A model generated the notes under the pieces. That model had not been told where the DNA came from. It was given only the letters and a program-made list of their open reading frames with translations, and did not search any database. From Lunularia cruciata (lineage: Eukaryota; Streptophyta; Marchantiopsida; Lunulariales; Lunulariaceae), in NCBI GenBank assembly GCA_948567375.1, contig OX419755.1, positions 79,874,218 through 79,938,217 of the forward strand: a stretch of 64,000 nt of DNA, given 5' to 3'. Positions 23,408 to 36,150 of the stretch are shown in pieces. Position numbers and translations under genes: made by a program. Numbering within the stretch: the first letter of the stretch is position 1; every line of letters starts with the position of its first letter.

Positions 23408-24157
23408 TGTAGTACTTCAAGGATATGAGACTTGAGAAGAATCACACCATTAGAAACACATGATTTCACACTCAAACCTCTAATGACCCAAAGGAGCACC
23501 TTCTCTTTATTATATAGACAAAGAGGATCTCCTCTAAGGAAGCTCCACCCTAGGATTAGGCACACAGATAGGTGACATGTCAGCAAGCTCCACCCTTGGA
23601 TTACTTACTTGGATGGGTGATATGTCGGTCTTGGTCCTATCTGGTTGGTCAAACAAGTTTTGACCAAAGAGAATCTTTTAAGGAATCTTCCTATATGAAA
23701 CTTAGAATCATGTGGGTGAGATACTGTTAGAAAGCTCTTGACGAGACAAAGCAAGAGGGAAGGAAGGCAAACCCTTCCTTTCTTGGGGGGAATCTGCAAA
23801 TTTTTGAGGCAAAATTCATCCATTTAGGCCTCCAAAATTGCCTTCAAAGATTTCAAGCATATTTTGGTTCCTACTCTATTAGTAGAAGTCCCCTTTTGGT
23901 AATACCTCTTTTTGATCTATTCAGTCCATCATGTATAACACTTCCAGATGTTATCAACCAATCCTCACCTTTAAATCACATGTCTAGCTATTGGTTCTAA
24001 GGTTTTCAAATATATTTTTGTTTTTGCCCTATTAGTAGAAGTACTCTTTTGGTGATACTTCTATCTGAAATATTTTGACCATCATGTATAACATTGTTCC
24101 AGATGTTACCAAACCAAATTTCACATCTTGATCATATGGTTAGCTCTTGGTATTACA
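23408..24157 (-). mobile_element. Solo LTR, family S, copy 1
   Basis: A 750-bp LTR with ends TGTAATA and TATTACA-type on the minus strand, flanked by perfect 5-bp target duplications TCATG (23403-23407 and 24158-24162). It interrupts the RNase H region of the copia fossil. It matches 25921-26663 (same orientation) and 28850-29588 (opposite orientation). Confidence 0.9.
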
Positions 24158-25920
24158 TCATGTTATCTATGTATAACACAATGGAAATAAACAATCCATA
24201 CCAATATCATGAAGGAAACTCCAAATCCAAACAACTCCACAAGCTGCATTGGCAGTCCCACAATACCCTACCTCAATGGAGGATAGAGCTATAGTTAGCT
24301 GCTTCTTAGAAGCCCTATTCATAATGGCACTCCCAAGTCCAAATGTACACCCTAAAGTATATCTTGTATCAAGGACACTCCTTGCACAATCTGCATCAGT
24401 GTAACCCTTTGGGCACCAATGATCTGCCAAATGTGTAGTGAAAGAAAAACTGCGAAGTGAACTTCACATATCAAAAAATGTGCTTGGTAGCCTCAAAGTG
24501 ACATTTGCATAGTGATTGCATGAATTTGCTAACAATCCTAACTGCATAACTAAGGTCAAGTCTAGTGAAAGTCAAATAGATAAGACTACCAAGCATCCAT
24601 CTATATCCATGGGGATCAATGAGCAACTCATTGTAATCAATACCCAAGTGATGGTTATGCTCCAGTGGTGTAGTCATAGGCTTACACTCTAGTAGGCCAA
24701 ATCACTTTAGCATATTAGTGGCATATTGATGCTATACAAGCTACATATCCTATCCATTCATAATAAACTCCACACCTAAGGAATATCTAAGGCTACCTAG
24801 ATATTGCATCTCAAATTGGGCCTTTAAGTACTACACTAGTTTCTCATACTACTAGTGATAATGACATCATCTACATGGATGATGACTATCAAATCTTGAT
24901 CTGCTACCCTTAAAACATACAAGGTAGGATTAGAGGGACAAATAGCAAACCCACAAGATACCAAGAAAGAAATAATCTTTGCATACCAAGCCCAAGGTGC
25001 TTGCTTTAAGCCAAAGTGATTTCTGCAACTTGCAAACTTGAGATGGAAATTGTTCATCCTTAAAACCAAGTGGCTACACCATGTAAACCTCCTCCATAAG
25101 ATTCTTTTCAAGAAATACATTCTTGAAGTCCATCTGGTGTAACTGCCATCCTTGTTGAATTGCAACCACAACCATTGTACAAATGGTTTCCATCTTGGCA
25201 AAAAGTCTAAATGTCTTGTCATAGTCCATGCCAAACTGTTGAGCATAACCTTTTTCCACCAAGTATGCCTTGTACTTGCTCATAGAGCCATTAGAATTAT
25301 GCTTGATTTGGAAGACCCATCTACGACCAATAGCCTTATGATCAAAAGGTAGATCCAACAGCTCCCATGTGCATTGGTGGTAGAGAGTATCAAGTTTTGC
25401 CTGCATGGAAACAACCCACTGTTTGTCTTGTGGAGCCTCTCCTAAGATGGATGATTGTGCTCTTGAAAAACAATAGTTATTTATGCATGATTTGTAATAA
25501 GAAAATGTTCATGGAAAAAATGCCTAACAAGCTATTTTGCTTGTTGAGACTATCTTGGACCAAGTACATGGTTGGTCAACTCCCCTTGCACTTATTTTTA
25601 TGTATTAGGCATATTCATAAAGATTACATCCTACTTACTAGTATCATGTGTAGGTGCAAGCATGCAATGGCGGATAAGTCTATCATCCTCATTGGTGACA
25701 ACTCTATCAAAAGGAGATATAATCATAAAGGCACAACGTCATGAACTATCTAACTGAGGCATAGGATGAACAACCTCTCTAGGTGCCCTACTAGATACAA
25801 AGGAACCAAAATAGAGGTAGTACTCATGGGGCTCTTAAAAGGTGGTATAGAAAACTAAACAATGGGAGCTAACACAAACCAAGAGTCTAGCTCATCAAAG
25901 ATAGCATCCTTACTATCATA

Positions 25921-26663
25921 TGTAATACTTTGAGAACAAGAGAAGAGGGAAAACACAAGTTTCACATTCAATCATCTGATGCACCAAAGGAGCACCTTCA
26001 CTTTATTATATAGACAAAGAGGATTTCCTCCAAGGAAGCTCCACCATAGGATTAGGTACACATATAGGTGACATGTCAGCAAACTCTACCCTTGGATTAC
26101 TTACTTGGATGGGTGACATGTTGGTCTTGGTCCTATCTGGTTGGTCAAACAAGCTTTGACTAGAGGGAATCTTTTAGGGAATCTTCTTGTAGGAATCTGA
26201 AAATCACATGGGTGAGGTACCATTAGAAAGCTCTCGACAAGAAAATCTAGGAGGGGGGAAGGCCAACATTTTCTTTACTGGGAGAGTGAGAGTAATCTGC
26301 ACATTTTTTAGGTCTAATTCATCCATTTAGGCCTTCAAAATTGCCTTCAAAGATTTCAAGCATATTTTGGTTCCATCTCTGTTAGTAGAAGTCCCTATTT
26401 GGTGATACCTATTTTTGATCTATTTAGTCAATCATGTGTAAAAGCCTTCCAGATGTTACTAAACCATTTCTCACCTATAAATCATATGTCTAGCTATTGG
26501 TTCTAAGGTTTTCAAGTCTATTTTGGTTTTTGCCCTATTAATAGAAGTACTCTTTTGGTGATACTTCTATCTGATCTATTTTGACCATCATGTATAACAT
26601 CATACAAGATGTTACCAAACCAAATTTCACATCTAGATCATATGGCTAGCTCTTGATATTACA
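25921..26663 (-). mobile_element. Solo LTR, family S, copy 2
   Basis: Ends TGTAATA and TATTACA. It inserted between the integrase and RT regions of the copia fossil, with a 4-bp CATA match at both flanks (left 25917-25920, right 26664-26667). Minus orientation. No internal region is attached. Confidence 0.88.
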
Positions 26664-26735
26664 CATATAACTTCTATGTTGTGGAACTATAACATCTATA
26701 CCCTTTGAAATATAGAGCATATCCAAGGAAAATTA

Positions 26736-26825
26736 ACTTCTCAACCTTTGAATCTATTTTCTTACACTTCTCAACCTTTGGATCTAACTTCTTGCACTTC
26801 TCAACCTTTGGATCTAACTTCTTAC
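26736..26825 (-). repeat. 30-bp tandem repeat, three units, in copia integrase region
   Basis: Three consecutive 30-bp units at 26736, 26766 and 26796 read in frame as KCKKLDPKVE-type decapeptides on the minus strand. Units 2 and 3 are nearly identical, and unit 1 differs at a few bases. It looks like an in-frame slippage or unequal-exchange expansion. Confidence 0.85.
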
Positions 26826-28849
26826 ACTTCTCATCAAGAATGTGTACATAAAAAATACAATCAAAGACCTTGAGGAAGGAATAGTTAGGCTTACTACTTA
26901 TAAATGACTCCAAAGGTTTATGTGAGGTAACTACAGCTGTTGGTGTATGATTCAACAAATATATTGCACATGAAACAAACTTCAGCCCAATAAACCTTGG
27001 CCATGTGCTTCTTGCTAAGCATGGCACATGTTGCCTTAACTATGTGATGTTTCTTTCACTTTGCAATTTCATTCTATTGTGGATTGTAGGTGAGTATCTT
27101 CTATCTCATGTTACCTTGATCTCTCAAGTATTGATCAAATTCAAGACAAAGGAACTCTCTTCTTGCATCATATCTCAATTGAAGGACACTAAAACCAAAC
27201 TGCTTCTCTACTAGTCTTTGGAAAGTCTGAAATGTTAAAAGGACTCCTATGGTAATCTTAATTTCTAGAAAGTAGACCCAAATTAGCAAGAGTGGTTGTC
27301 AATAAAAGACACAAAGTAATAACAACCACTTAAGCTTGGTTTAAAACTAGTCCACAAATCAATATAAACCAATTCAAGGAGTTTGCTAGCATGGCTACCT
27401 TGGCTTCTGTAGTGTTGTCTAGTATGCTTACCATATTGAAATGCTTCACATACAATAGAAGTATCAACCAAAACAAGTTTGGCAACCTAGTGACCAAAGC
27501 AAAGGAGCAAAAGACTCTTCAATCTCTAAAGGTGCATATGCCCAACTTGCTTGTGTTAGAGAGCAATATTAGGCACAACTAGACCACTTTGTCCATACAC
27601 AAAAAATCGCAAGGGAGATATAGAAGCATCAAGCTTAAACAATATACCTTTCTTACTACCTTGTGTTATAAAGTTACAATCAACATCTTCAAAGCATCCA
27701 TCTTTGTGAAACACACTTGCATACCTTGCTCGACCAATTGTCCTACAGATATCAAGTTTTTGGACATGAAGAACATTTTGCAATCCTTGGAATGAAGAAT
27801 ATGCAATAGAGAGCAAAATGTGACTCATATGTTGAATTTGTGCTAGGTGTCATTTCTACAAGCTAAAAGTTAGTGAACCACTCTTGATGTGGTGTCATGT
27901 GAGTAATGGCACCCAAATCAATCACCCAATCAACTTCAAGCTAGAACATTGTGCAACTTTGATGAGTGACAACTAACAATTGCTCTTGGTCTTTTGTGCA
28001 AGCCTAACCTTGTTACTTGCACTAGTTGTTCTTCTTTTTGAAGTAGAATTTGGCAATGTGTCCTTGCTTGTGAAAATAGTTACAGGTACCAAGAGCACAC
28101 TGTCTTTTTTTCCCCCAAGTATTTTGCTTCTATTATTGTGGCACTTCTTATCCACCACTAACTCAATTGCCAACATTTTGGTCATCATCTCTTGTCGCAT
28201 TTTTACCTCGACTCCTACTTCAAAATCCTCAAGTGCTTGCAAAATAAAAGCCTTTTGGGACATTGGATAAGGAGGAGCTAGCACTCTACAATAGACACAC
28301 CTCTTCACTGAGTAGCATTGCAACCAACTCATCTCATTTGGGAAGCGGCTCTTAGGTAGGAAATGATATCATAATTGTTTGTATTCTGTTGTATGACCTT
28401 ATAGCATACCTTAGGTTAGCATAGATGGATCAATGACAACCTTCATAGAGGCAAGTTGATCCACTAGGCTCTTCATATAGTTAATGTAATTGTTAATGCA
28501 CATTGAGCCTTTCTTAGCCATATTGAATGGCTACAACAATTCCTATCCCTTGTTCCGAATTGAAACAAATTGATTCTATCTTGGGAAAAGTGAGGTCTTG
28601 AGTGAGACTTATCATTGACAATGAAATACACAATGCAATGTATTGGAGTGCTTGAAATCATCTATGTGCCCATGCTACATGTATTGCTGTTGCTTCCAAT
28701 ATTGCATCATTGACCATCACAATTGGTTTTATCTCCTCCTTCATCATGAGATTCCATAGCCCTTGACATCATAATATCCATATGCAAAATTTCCAAACTA
28801 CCCAATTGAGCTTGTCAAGCTCCTCCAATGATCATACCCATAGACTTTG

Positions 28850-29588
28850 TGTAATATCAAGAGCTAGCCATATGATCTAGATGTGAAATTCGGTTTTGGT
28901 AACATCTAGAATGATGTTATACATGATGGTCAAAATAGATAATATAGAAGTATCACCAAAAGAGTACTTCTACTATTAGGGTGGAAACCAAAATAGACTT
29001 GAGAACCTTAGAACCAATAGCTAGACATATGATTTAAAGGTGAGAATTGGTTTAGTAACATTTGGAAGGATGTTACACATGATGGACTAAATAGATCAGA
29101 AAGAGGTATCACCAAAAGGGGACTTCTACTAATAGAGTATGAACCAAAATATGCCTGAAATCTTTGAAGGCAATTTTAGAGGCCTAAACGGATGAATTAG
29201 GCCTTGAAAATGTGCAGATTCCCCCCCAATGGAAGAAAGGCTAGCCTTCCCTTCCCCCTGCTTTGTCTCATAGAGAGCTTTCCAACGGTACCTTACTCAC
29301 GTGATTTTGAGATTCCTACAAGAAGATTCCCTAAAAGATTCCCTCCGGTCAAAGCTTGTTTGACCAACCAGATAGGACCTAGACCAGACATGTCACCCAT
29401 CCAAGTAAGTAATCCAAGGGTGGAGCTTGCTGACATGTCATCTATCTGTGTCCCTAATCCTATGGTGGAGCTTCCTTGGAGGAGATCCTCTTTGTCTATA
29501 TAATAAAGAGAAGGTGCTCCCTTGGGGCATCAATTTTTTGAGTGTGCAATCTATGTTTTCTCTCTTCTCTTGTCCTCGGAGTATTACA
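28850..29588 (+). mobile_element. Solo LTR, family S, copy 3
   Basis: Plus-strand copy with ends TGTAATA and TATTACA, flanked by CTTTG and CTCTG (4 of 5 matching, a probable target duplication). It lies near the 5' end of the copia fossil, in the opposite orientation to the other two copies. The left part carries two tandem units of about 155 bp (28863-29175), each with AAGTATCACC or AGGTATCACC, CAAAAG and ACTTCTACTA. Confidence 0.88.
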
Positions 29589-30256
29589 CTCTGCCATAGC
29601 TACAATCACCAAATTCTAGCACCCATACTCATGAGAACAATCAAGAAATGCATCATAAATCAAGTGTATTGACAATAAGGACCAGATGAATAATTCCTAT
29701 CTCCATGTGAAATTCAGAGCTTGAACCAGAGAGTCCAAAAAACATTGTTTCTCAAAAGTCACCTCATCTAATATTGTAGTGGAAAAGTTTGTGGTAGCTC
29801 CAATTGATATGCAAATTTTTAGAATGACAAAATAAACAATTGCAGATTATTTTGTGCCAAATTTTATCACTATGAAATTTTCACCAACGATACACTACCC
29901 CCCCAAAAAATGATAAATTGATAAATTTGATAAATTGGGCCAAATTGATAGTAGAAGTTTTTAGAAGGTGTTACCAATGGCAAAATGACCTCCAAATGCC
30001 ATGAAAATTGGGTTTCTACCAAATTTGATGCTTTGGAACAAGATGTGTTTGTGATCTTGGTGCATCAAATTTGGGTAAGAACTTCAATCTTGATCTTCAC
30101 AATTGCAATTTTAGGTAAAAAATGGAACAATTGGTGACTCCTACTGCATCAATGGAATTGCTAAACTCTCTAGCTACTCTCACCTATCTTTCTCTAGGTT
30201 CACACACCGAGAAAGGTTCACACACCCTTACTAGCCTCTCACCTAGTCTGCTATCA

Positions 30257-30740
30257 TGTCAAAAAATATAAGGACTAGAAAAGGAGAGGGTGAGAAAGTG
30301 CAAAAGGAAGATAAGAAAGAATGAATGGAGAGAGGGTTCTCCTCTCATGTATATATAGTATACATGTGTATCTTAAAACTTAATACAAGTGTACAATGAG
30401 AACTAAGTCACTATGAGCTTAGGATAGTTTCAACAACATCATCAACATTTTACAAAACTAATACATTTTCTTCTACCATGGGAAACCATAGTTGCATTGC
30501 GTTATCTTATGACTATATTTGCAATGCAAGCCTTTGGGAAATATTTGATTAGAGTCTTAGTAGAGCTACATATGATGCTTGAGGAGGGTCACATCCATAA
30601 TTATATGATAGGTTCTGTGCTCATACAATTGCTAGACTAAAAGATGCACTTGATAGAATAGGAGCCTCACAAGATTTAAAAATTGGTGTTTCTTAGTGAA
30701 CTCCACAGCAAACCTGAATCCTCTACCAAACCCCAAGAGA
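30257..30740 (-). repeat. Possible 5' LTR of the copia fossil
   Basis: The position upstream of the PBS-like motif, a TATA-like TATATATA read on the minus strand near 30350 and a pyrimidine-rich stretch near 30270-30340 fit an LTR. No partner LTR is in the window, so this is inference only. Confidence 0.3.
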
Positions 30741-31179
30741 ACCCTAACCAATACTTATCTCCCGTAGCAAGCAAACCCCATCACCCTTAGGGAGCACTTG
30801 GGCAAACCCAAAGGAAATACTAACAATTTTGGTTTGGTGTTCAAGGGAACTAGAGAATCAACATTCCACAACCAAACAAGGAAACCATTGAATTTCTCAT
30901 AGCTTGGTGGGAAGTTGATATTGAAATTCCTCACATATATTGGAGGGAATTCAAATCTTGTAAGGGTACTTCTTATTATACACATAAGATATTTTTGTTC
31001 CTTCTTGTGACATGTTGCACATTTTTGTTCACTCTTGCCTCTAACATACACTACACTAATTAGCATCAATCAAGGTTCTCCTCTAAATTAACCTATAAAC
31101 TTACCTTCCTCTCACCCCTTTTAGGATAAATGAAATGGCTAATAAATTCAATAAATATTTATAAAAGATTTAAAAAATG
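30741..31179. other. Unassigned sequence between copia and fossil L
   Basis: A minus-strand open frame at 30755-31069 has no recognisable family. It could be leader of the copia element or an end of L. Confidence 0.25.
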
Positions 31180-34100
31180 TTTCACTTTCGAGCACATTTT
31201 TTATGGGCACCTATAAAAAAACCTTTTATGAAATTGATAAATTTCCATAAAATTCCCATTAAATCTACATTTGAAACCCCTAAATGTGTTCTGGTATTTT
31301 TGATTGTCACTCGATTCACCGGTTGCATGTCTTGAATGAACCTCAATGCTCCATTCTTCTTAGGCACTATAAACTAGCAACTAGAATAAGGTGCAAATGA
31401 CGGCTCTAGGATCTTTGCATCAGTTTTCTCCTTCAAGAGATCCATCAGTCTTGGCATGTAGGCTCTAGGTACTGGAATGGTTCTCAAGTCCCAAGGTGCA
31501 TGTGGAACCATAAAAATGATCATTGGAGCCACCACACTTGGATCTACATACCCAATTTCAGAAAGCTCAAAGGAGAAAGCTTTCACACAACGACGCAACA
31601 TTTCTCAAAACCTTTTATCCTCTATTGGTAGAAGAAAATCTGATGAACCAATCGTCAACTCCTTGAGTGTAGCTTCAATGAACTTGTGACCTATTTGATT
31701 TGGATCCCTTAACCTCTTTTGCTTCTGAGAAAGTTGTACATGCTAATCAGAGTCACTTGGAAGAGGTTTAGCCACAGCCCTGACCTTTTTCTCCACACTT
31801 TTGTATGTGGTTTCCACCCTAGCCTCTAAACCAAAAAAAGACTCTATCATTGAATAAAACTCCCTTAAAAGTATTTCCACCACCTAATCCTTGTGCTTGC
31901 ACTCAAGCTCCATCCCCTTGAGCTCTCCTAGAGGATCCTCCATCCTTATCTCCATGTACATCCTTGATATGGTGTCATTTTCATCAATCAACCCCACTCT
32001 TTTTAGCTCTTTTTCTTGTTCTTGCACAACTTTCCGCTCCCCTTTGTGCAAATTGGCAAGTTGTGTGTACACACTAAACCCACTTCAAGAAAATCTCATC
32101 ACTCTTGTACATAAGGTACTTCCCCTCTGAAGCAAGATCACCTTCTCTGACATACCACCATATTCTTGCCCTATAGTGGTACTTGGAGAAAATTTTTGGA
32201 CTCCATCGTCACTTTAGGTAGAGAGTCGCTCCTCAAGTAATCCCGGTTGCGCTCATGGTTTGCAGGTATAGTGAGGAATTGCATCACTTTCTTGCTATCT
32301 TGGCTTCTAATCTTAGCATAGGCAGAATCTTCATCAAGGAATTTGGTCTCCATCCTCACCATTGTAATGAACGGTTGTCCAAGGATCACCGGGTATGACG
32401 TAGTCTCTTGAACAAAGAAATTTTGTTCAATAACTACATCCCCAACCTTCACTCTCACATCTGGGCAGGAACTGTAGAGCTCTCCCTTGGTGTTGTTTGT
32501 TGCCCTGATCACCCAACCATGTTCTGTATCAATTGGCCATTTCACTCGCTTGTAGAGCTCCTTGGAAACAATGTTGATTTCAGATCCGTGATCTATAAGA
32601 GCAACCATGAGATCTATCATGTTGCCAATCTTGACCAAGGTTTCAATGGTAGGCTTGGCCCAATGTCCTCTAGTATAGCGACTAGAGATCCCACCATCAT
32701 CACCCTCATCATCTACAAACCTGACTTACGGTTTTTGCAACATCGAGCAAGCACTAACTCTTCTTCTTCTGTTACCATAATATCAAGAGCATTTGATAGA
32801 GAAACTTCTCCTATGAACTGCCACTTTTGCTTGATGGTGTTTATGATGACATCATGAAACTTCTTCTTGGCAATCCTGAGGATCTCCCAAAGAGTAACAT
32901 TGAGTACTCCTTTTAGATTGGTCGCCGCTTCAATATTAGATTGAAGCTTATAAGTGGGTGGTTTACCCTTCTCCTTCCTCTTTCTCTTCACTAATTTTTT
33001 AGAATCAGAAGGTAAGGTATCCTCCATGACCTCCTCCCATGAAGGTACCACTCCTTGTCGTTGAGGAGCACTCTCTTGACGGAGTCTATCTCTTCTCACC
33101 TGTTGCTTTTGAGTTGATCTCTCATCCCCAAGCTCTACGTCTTCTCTCCTTCATTTCTCTTTGAGTAGAGCTTCATGTTGGTTTCTTGCCATTTAGGCAT
33201 GAACTGAAATGGTATCTGCTGGATCAGCCCATTGAGTGGCCTGCCTGATTTTAGTAGCAACCTGTAGTAGTTCTCTTCTTGCGGTGGTCCCCTTTTCCAA
33301 CGTGTGTAAAGCATTGCTCCACATGTTTCCCATATCTACATGCTTCACAAATGCTTCATCTCCATCCCCTACTACCTCCACTCCATAGGTAGTGGCTTCA
33401 ATTGATGTTTAGCTTGTTGCAACAAGCAATCATCCAACAACTTCCATGTTCCTCCCTTCCTGAAGTTGGTTTTTAGGATTTCCCCCTTGTCTTTCAACGC
33501 AAGCTTCCCATCCTTCTAGAAAACCACTCTTTGCTGAATAATATCAGAAAAATCACCACAATCCTTCTTGGTGTATTCAGTACCATCACTCCAAATACAC
33601 CTTTGTACATACCCTTGCTTTGTTCCCATTTTGGTTTCGGAACCGCTTCCTTTCTCCTCCAACCTCCCCAATTTGATTTGCAAATCTTGCATCCCTTTCA
33701 CCAAATCATTGATGGTGGTTTTCTATAATGGAGTGGTGAAAACTAGATTAGTGACAGCCAGTGCTATGGAAATAGGTATCATGGGCTGTCTTGGAGCCCT
33801 TGCAACCACCGGTGGTACTACTTCTAGTCTTACTACCACCTTTCTCCTATGGGATTCTCGCTTGGCAAGAATACTCATGGCCTCCACGAACTTCTTCCAG
33901 TTAGATGTCAGTCCACTATCCTCAAATCCATCCTCTATCAAGACCTCCAACTCCCTTTGTAGCTCACTGTTTGCTGATTGAAGGAACAACTCAACCTTAT
34001 CACTCTTGTGCGTGAGTTTCTCCATTTGAGACAATTGTGAATATTGTCACTCAAACTCCCAAAATAGCTGAGTTGCACTCAAGCCCTTGGTAGCCTTGTT

Positions 34101-34580
34101 CACCCACTCCATGAATGAATTCTTGGTTACCCTATTGCATCCTCCAAGCAGTATTCCTCTTTCAAATGAAGAGAAAATCTCTCCCAACTATCTCCATGAG
34201 CTCAAAATATCTCCTTTACGTGTACACAGAGCTCTAAGGTAACCGCAAGCTCAAATGTAGCTATCATCTCATGTTCATGAACCTTGTTGAGCTCAATCTC
34301 CCTAGAGTAATAATTTAGATACTTTGAAATGTTCCTCTCATCAAACTGATCTAACTTCCCAACAATCGATTGCAAGGCTTTAGAAGCCAATGCTTCCTTA
34401 TGTTAGGCAATTTGGTGTTGTTGCATATACAATGCAAATATTTGAAAATTTTGTGTTATAGCCGGATCAAGCTATAATGAGGATGCCTCTCCAGAGCTAC
34501 TAGCACCCAAATCTCCTATACTCTTGTCTGATCTCCTATCCATGTCCACCAACCACCTCCTTGCTAACTCTCCACCCCAG
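31180..34580 (-). mobile_element. Fossil L: Ty3/gypsy-like element, partial and broken
   Basis: Minus-strand order: gag start near 34200-34390 (FDERNISKYLNYYSREIELN), helical gag region near 33720-34030, zinc-knuckle-like block near 33520-33700, a basic linker (32710-33100; SWEEVMEDTLPSD), aspartic protease near 32170-32640 (ALIDHGSEINIVS, PVILGQPFITMV) and the first part of RT near 31180-31600 (WDLRTIPVPRAYMPRL, then LRFIQDMQPVNRVTIKN). The RT wording (IQDMQPVN) differs from the LCIDYRxLN type of elements A, B and J and recalls Ty3/gypsy groups better known from fungi and algae. No LTR pair is assigned. It is broken in many places. Confidence 0.75.
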
Positions 34581-34589
34581 AAGTTTCAC

Positions 34590-36150
34590 GTCGAGTTCAC
34601 CAACTATCATACTTTTCTTTTCTCTCTCTACAAATGCACAAGGTGCTTAGCTATGGATACTACAAATTAGAGGATGTATGTAAACCCATAACTACTTGTC
34701 TGAACACACATGGTACCTAACCGTTGGAACCCTCCTTTCTCGTAACTAGTATTTTTGCTATTGGGAAGGGTAGTGATGGGCAACCTAACCTGTCATCAAA
34801 ACATGCACTCTTGGTCTGCTGGTCATCACCTCCAACATTACCAAAGAGAAATAAACAACACTCCTAGAAGGAAATAACCTAAGCGCAATGCTCACACACC
34901 AATCCAAACCCACTTGGCGTACAAACATGCATACAAGCACAAAGAGGATCCAATCAGAAGAATATTGCAACAACTCTTTGTGATTTTTGTCAAAAAAGAG
35001 CTTCAAAGCCTTCTTGCTTTGTCATCAAGCTCATTTCAACCTTTACTCCAAGCCTCCAATCTGAACTTCAGATCTCAACAATTTTCTACTCCAAGTGGAG
35101 AATTCCTATGTATTCTTGATGGGGAAAACTTTGTGCAGCTCATACAACCATAAATTTTTCTATGTAGCTTGGATTCAAGAGTTCTAGAATACAATGGAAA
35201 GCCTGTGAGATAAGCTTTCCATTGAAATAATATAATCCTCAATCTGATAACTACAACTTCCTTGACAAGCTCTCAAAGTTGGCCAAATGTTTCACAACTT
35301 TCACCCTAATTTTGTAATCCCTATTTTAGGGGTTTTGCCCCTGGTTCTTACCAACTTTCCCCTGATTTCTAAATCAGATGTACACTTGATCCTCAAAAAA
35401 CACTCTGGAAATCTGAACTCTCAATCATAGTCACAAAAGTGAGAGAATTGACTTTCAATTATGATTGAAGAAAGAAGTGTTCCTCCGAGCTTACGATAGT
35501 CTTTTCACTTGTTGTTGTTGAAACTTGTTGCATCAGATCTCACTCTCTATGACTCCAGAGCCAACTTTATTTTCCATAGTTGTTTTTTGTGCTCTTTTAA
35601 AACCCTCTGCAAAGTTTTATGGCTTAATCCAACCCCAATTCCTAGATATAGATCAACTCCTAAGCCGGGCTAACTTGTGAGCTCTACAGACCCAGGTATA
35701 CTTGATCCAAGACGTTGATTTCTGTATTTGAAGAATTCACTTGAAACCCTTGCATAGAGGTGTAAAACCTACCCACCAACAACATTAGAATTTTTCATAA
35801 TGCAACTCAAACTACAACTTAGGGAGTGACCAAAACTCCAAACCTGATCATTAACTCTTCTCCAACACCTTACATCCCAAAAGCTTCAATTTCAACAAAT
35901 TGGATCTGTTTGAGATTGATCCAAAACTAAGACATCTCATGCTTGAATCCTTCCTCTGATGTTCTACCACTCGCATATTGCTCCAACTCTCACTCCCAAC
36001 ATTCTCTTCCTTGTCTTTCCACTCGCCCTCATCTATATTCATTAGAGCACTCAAACATGATGAGATTGTAACCCACATGGCCAATCCCATATGTGTACAT
36101 AGATTGCTCACATGGCAGCATCTCATCTGTCGGATCTAGCATACAACCTA
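34590..36150. other. Non-coding DNA upstream of fossil L
   Basis: No coding content recognised. As it lies just upstream of the L gag on the minus strand, it may be the L leader and 5' LTR, but no second copy is present to test this. Confidence 0.35.

Larger units (their letters stand above)
24158..30256 (-). mobile_element. Ty1/copia retrotransposon fossil
   Basis: Minus-strand order is that of copia: gag with a Cys-rich region (about 27970-28840), protease/pre-integrase (about 27560-27830), GAG-pre-integrase and integrase (about 26680-27470; CEAFQYGKHTRQ, LELVYIDLW), RT (about 24840-25410; WVFQIKHNSNGS, GWQLHQMDFKNVFL, VIIHVDDVIITS) and RNase H (about 24170-24680; GYTDADCARS, SSIEVGYCGTANAAC). 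A possible PBS, TGATAGCAGACTAGG, reads on the minus strand at 30256-30242. Three family S solo LTRs lie at or inside it. It is broken in well over ten places. Confidence 0.85.

Noticed and set aside
26736-26825. Possible CRISPR-like or satellite array
   Set aside because: The 30-bp units are head-to-tail without spacers and sit within a copia coding region, so this is a local in-frame duplication.
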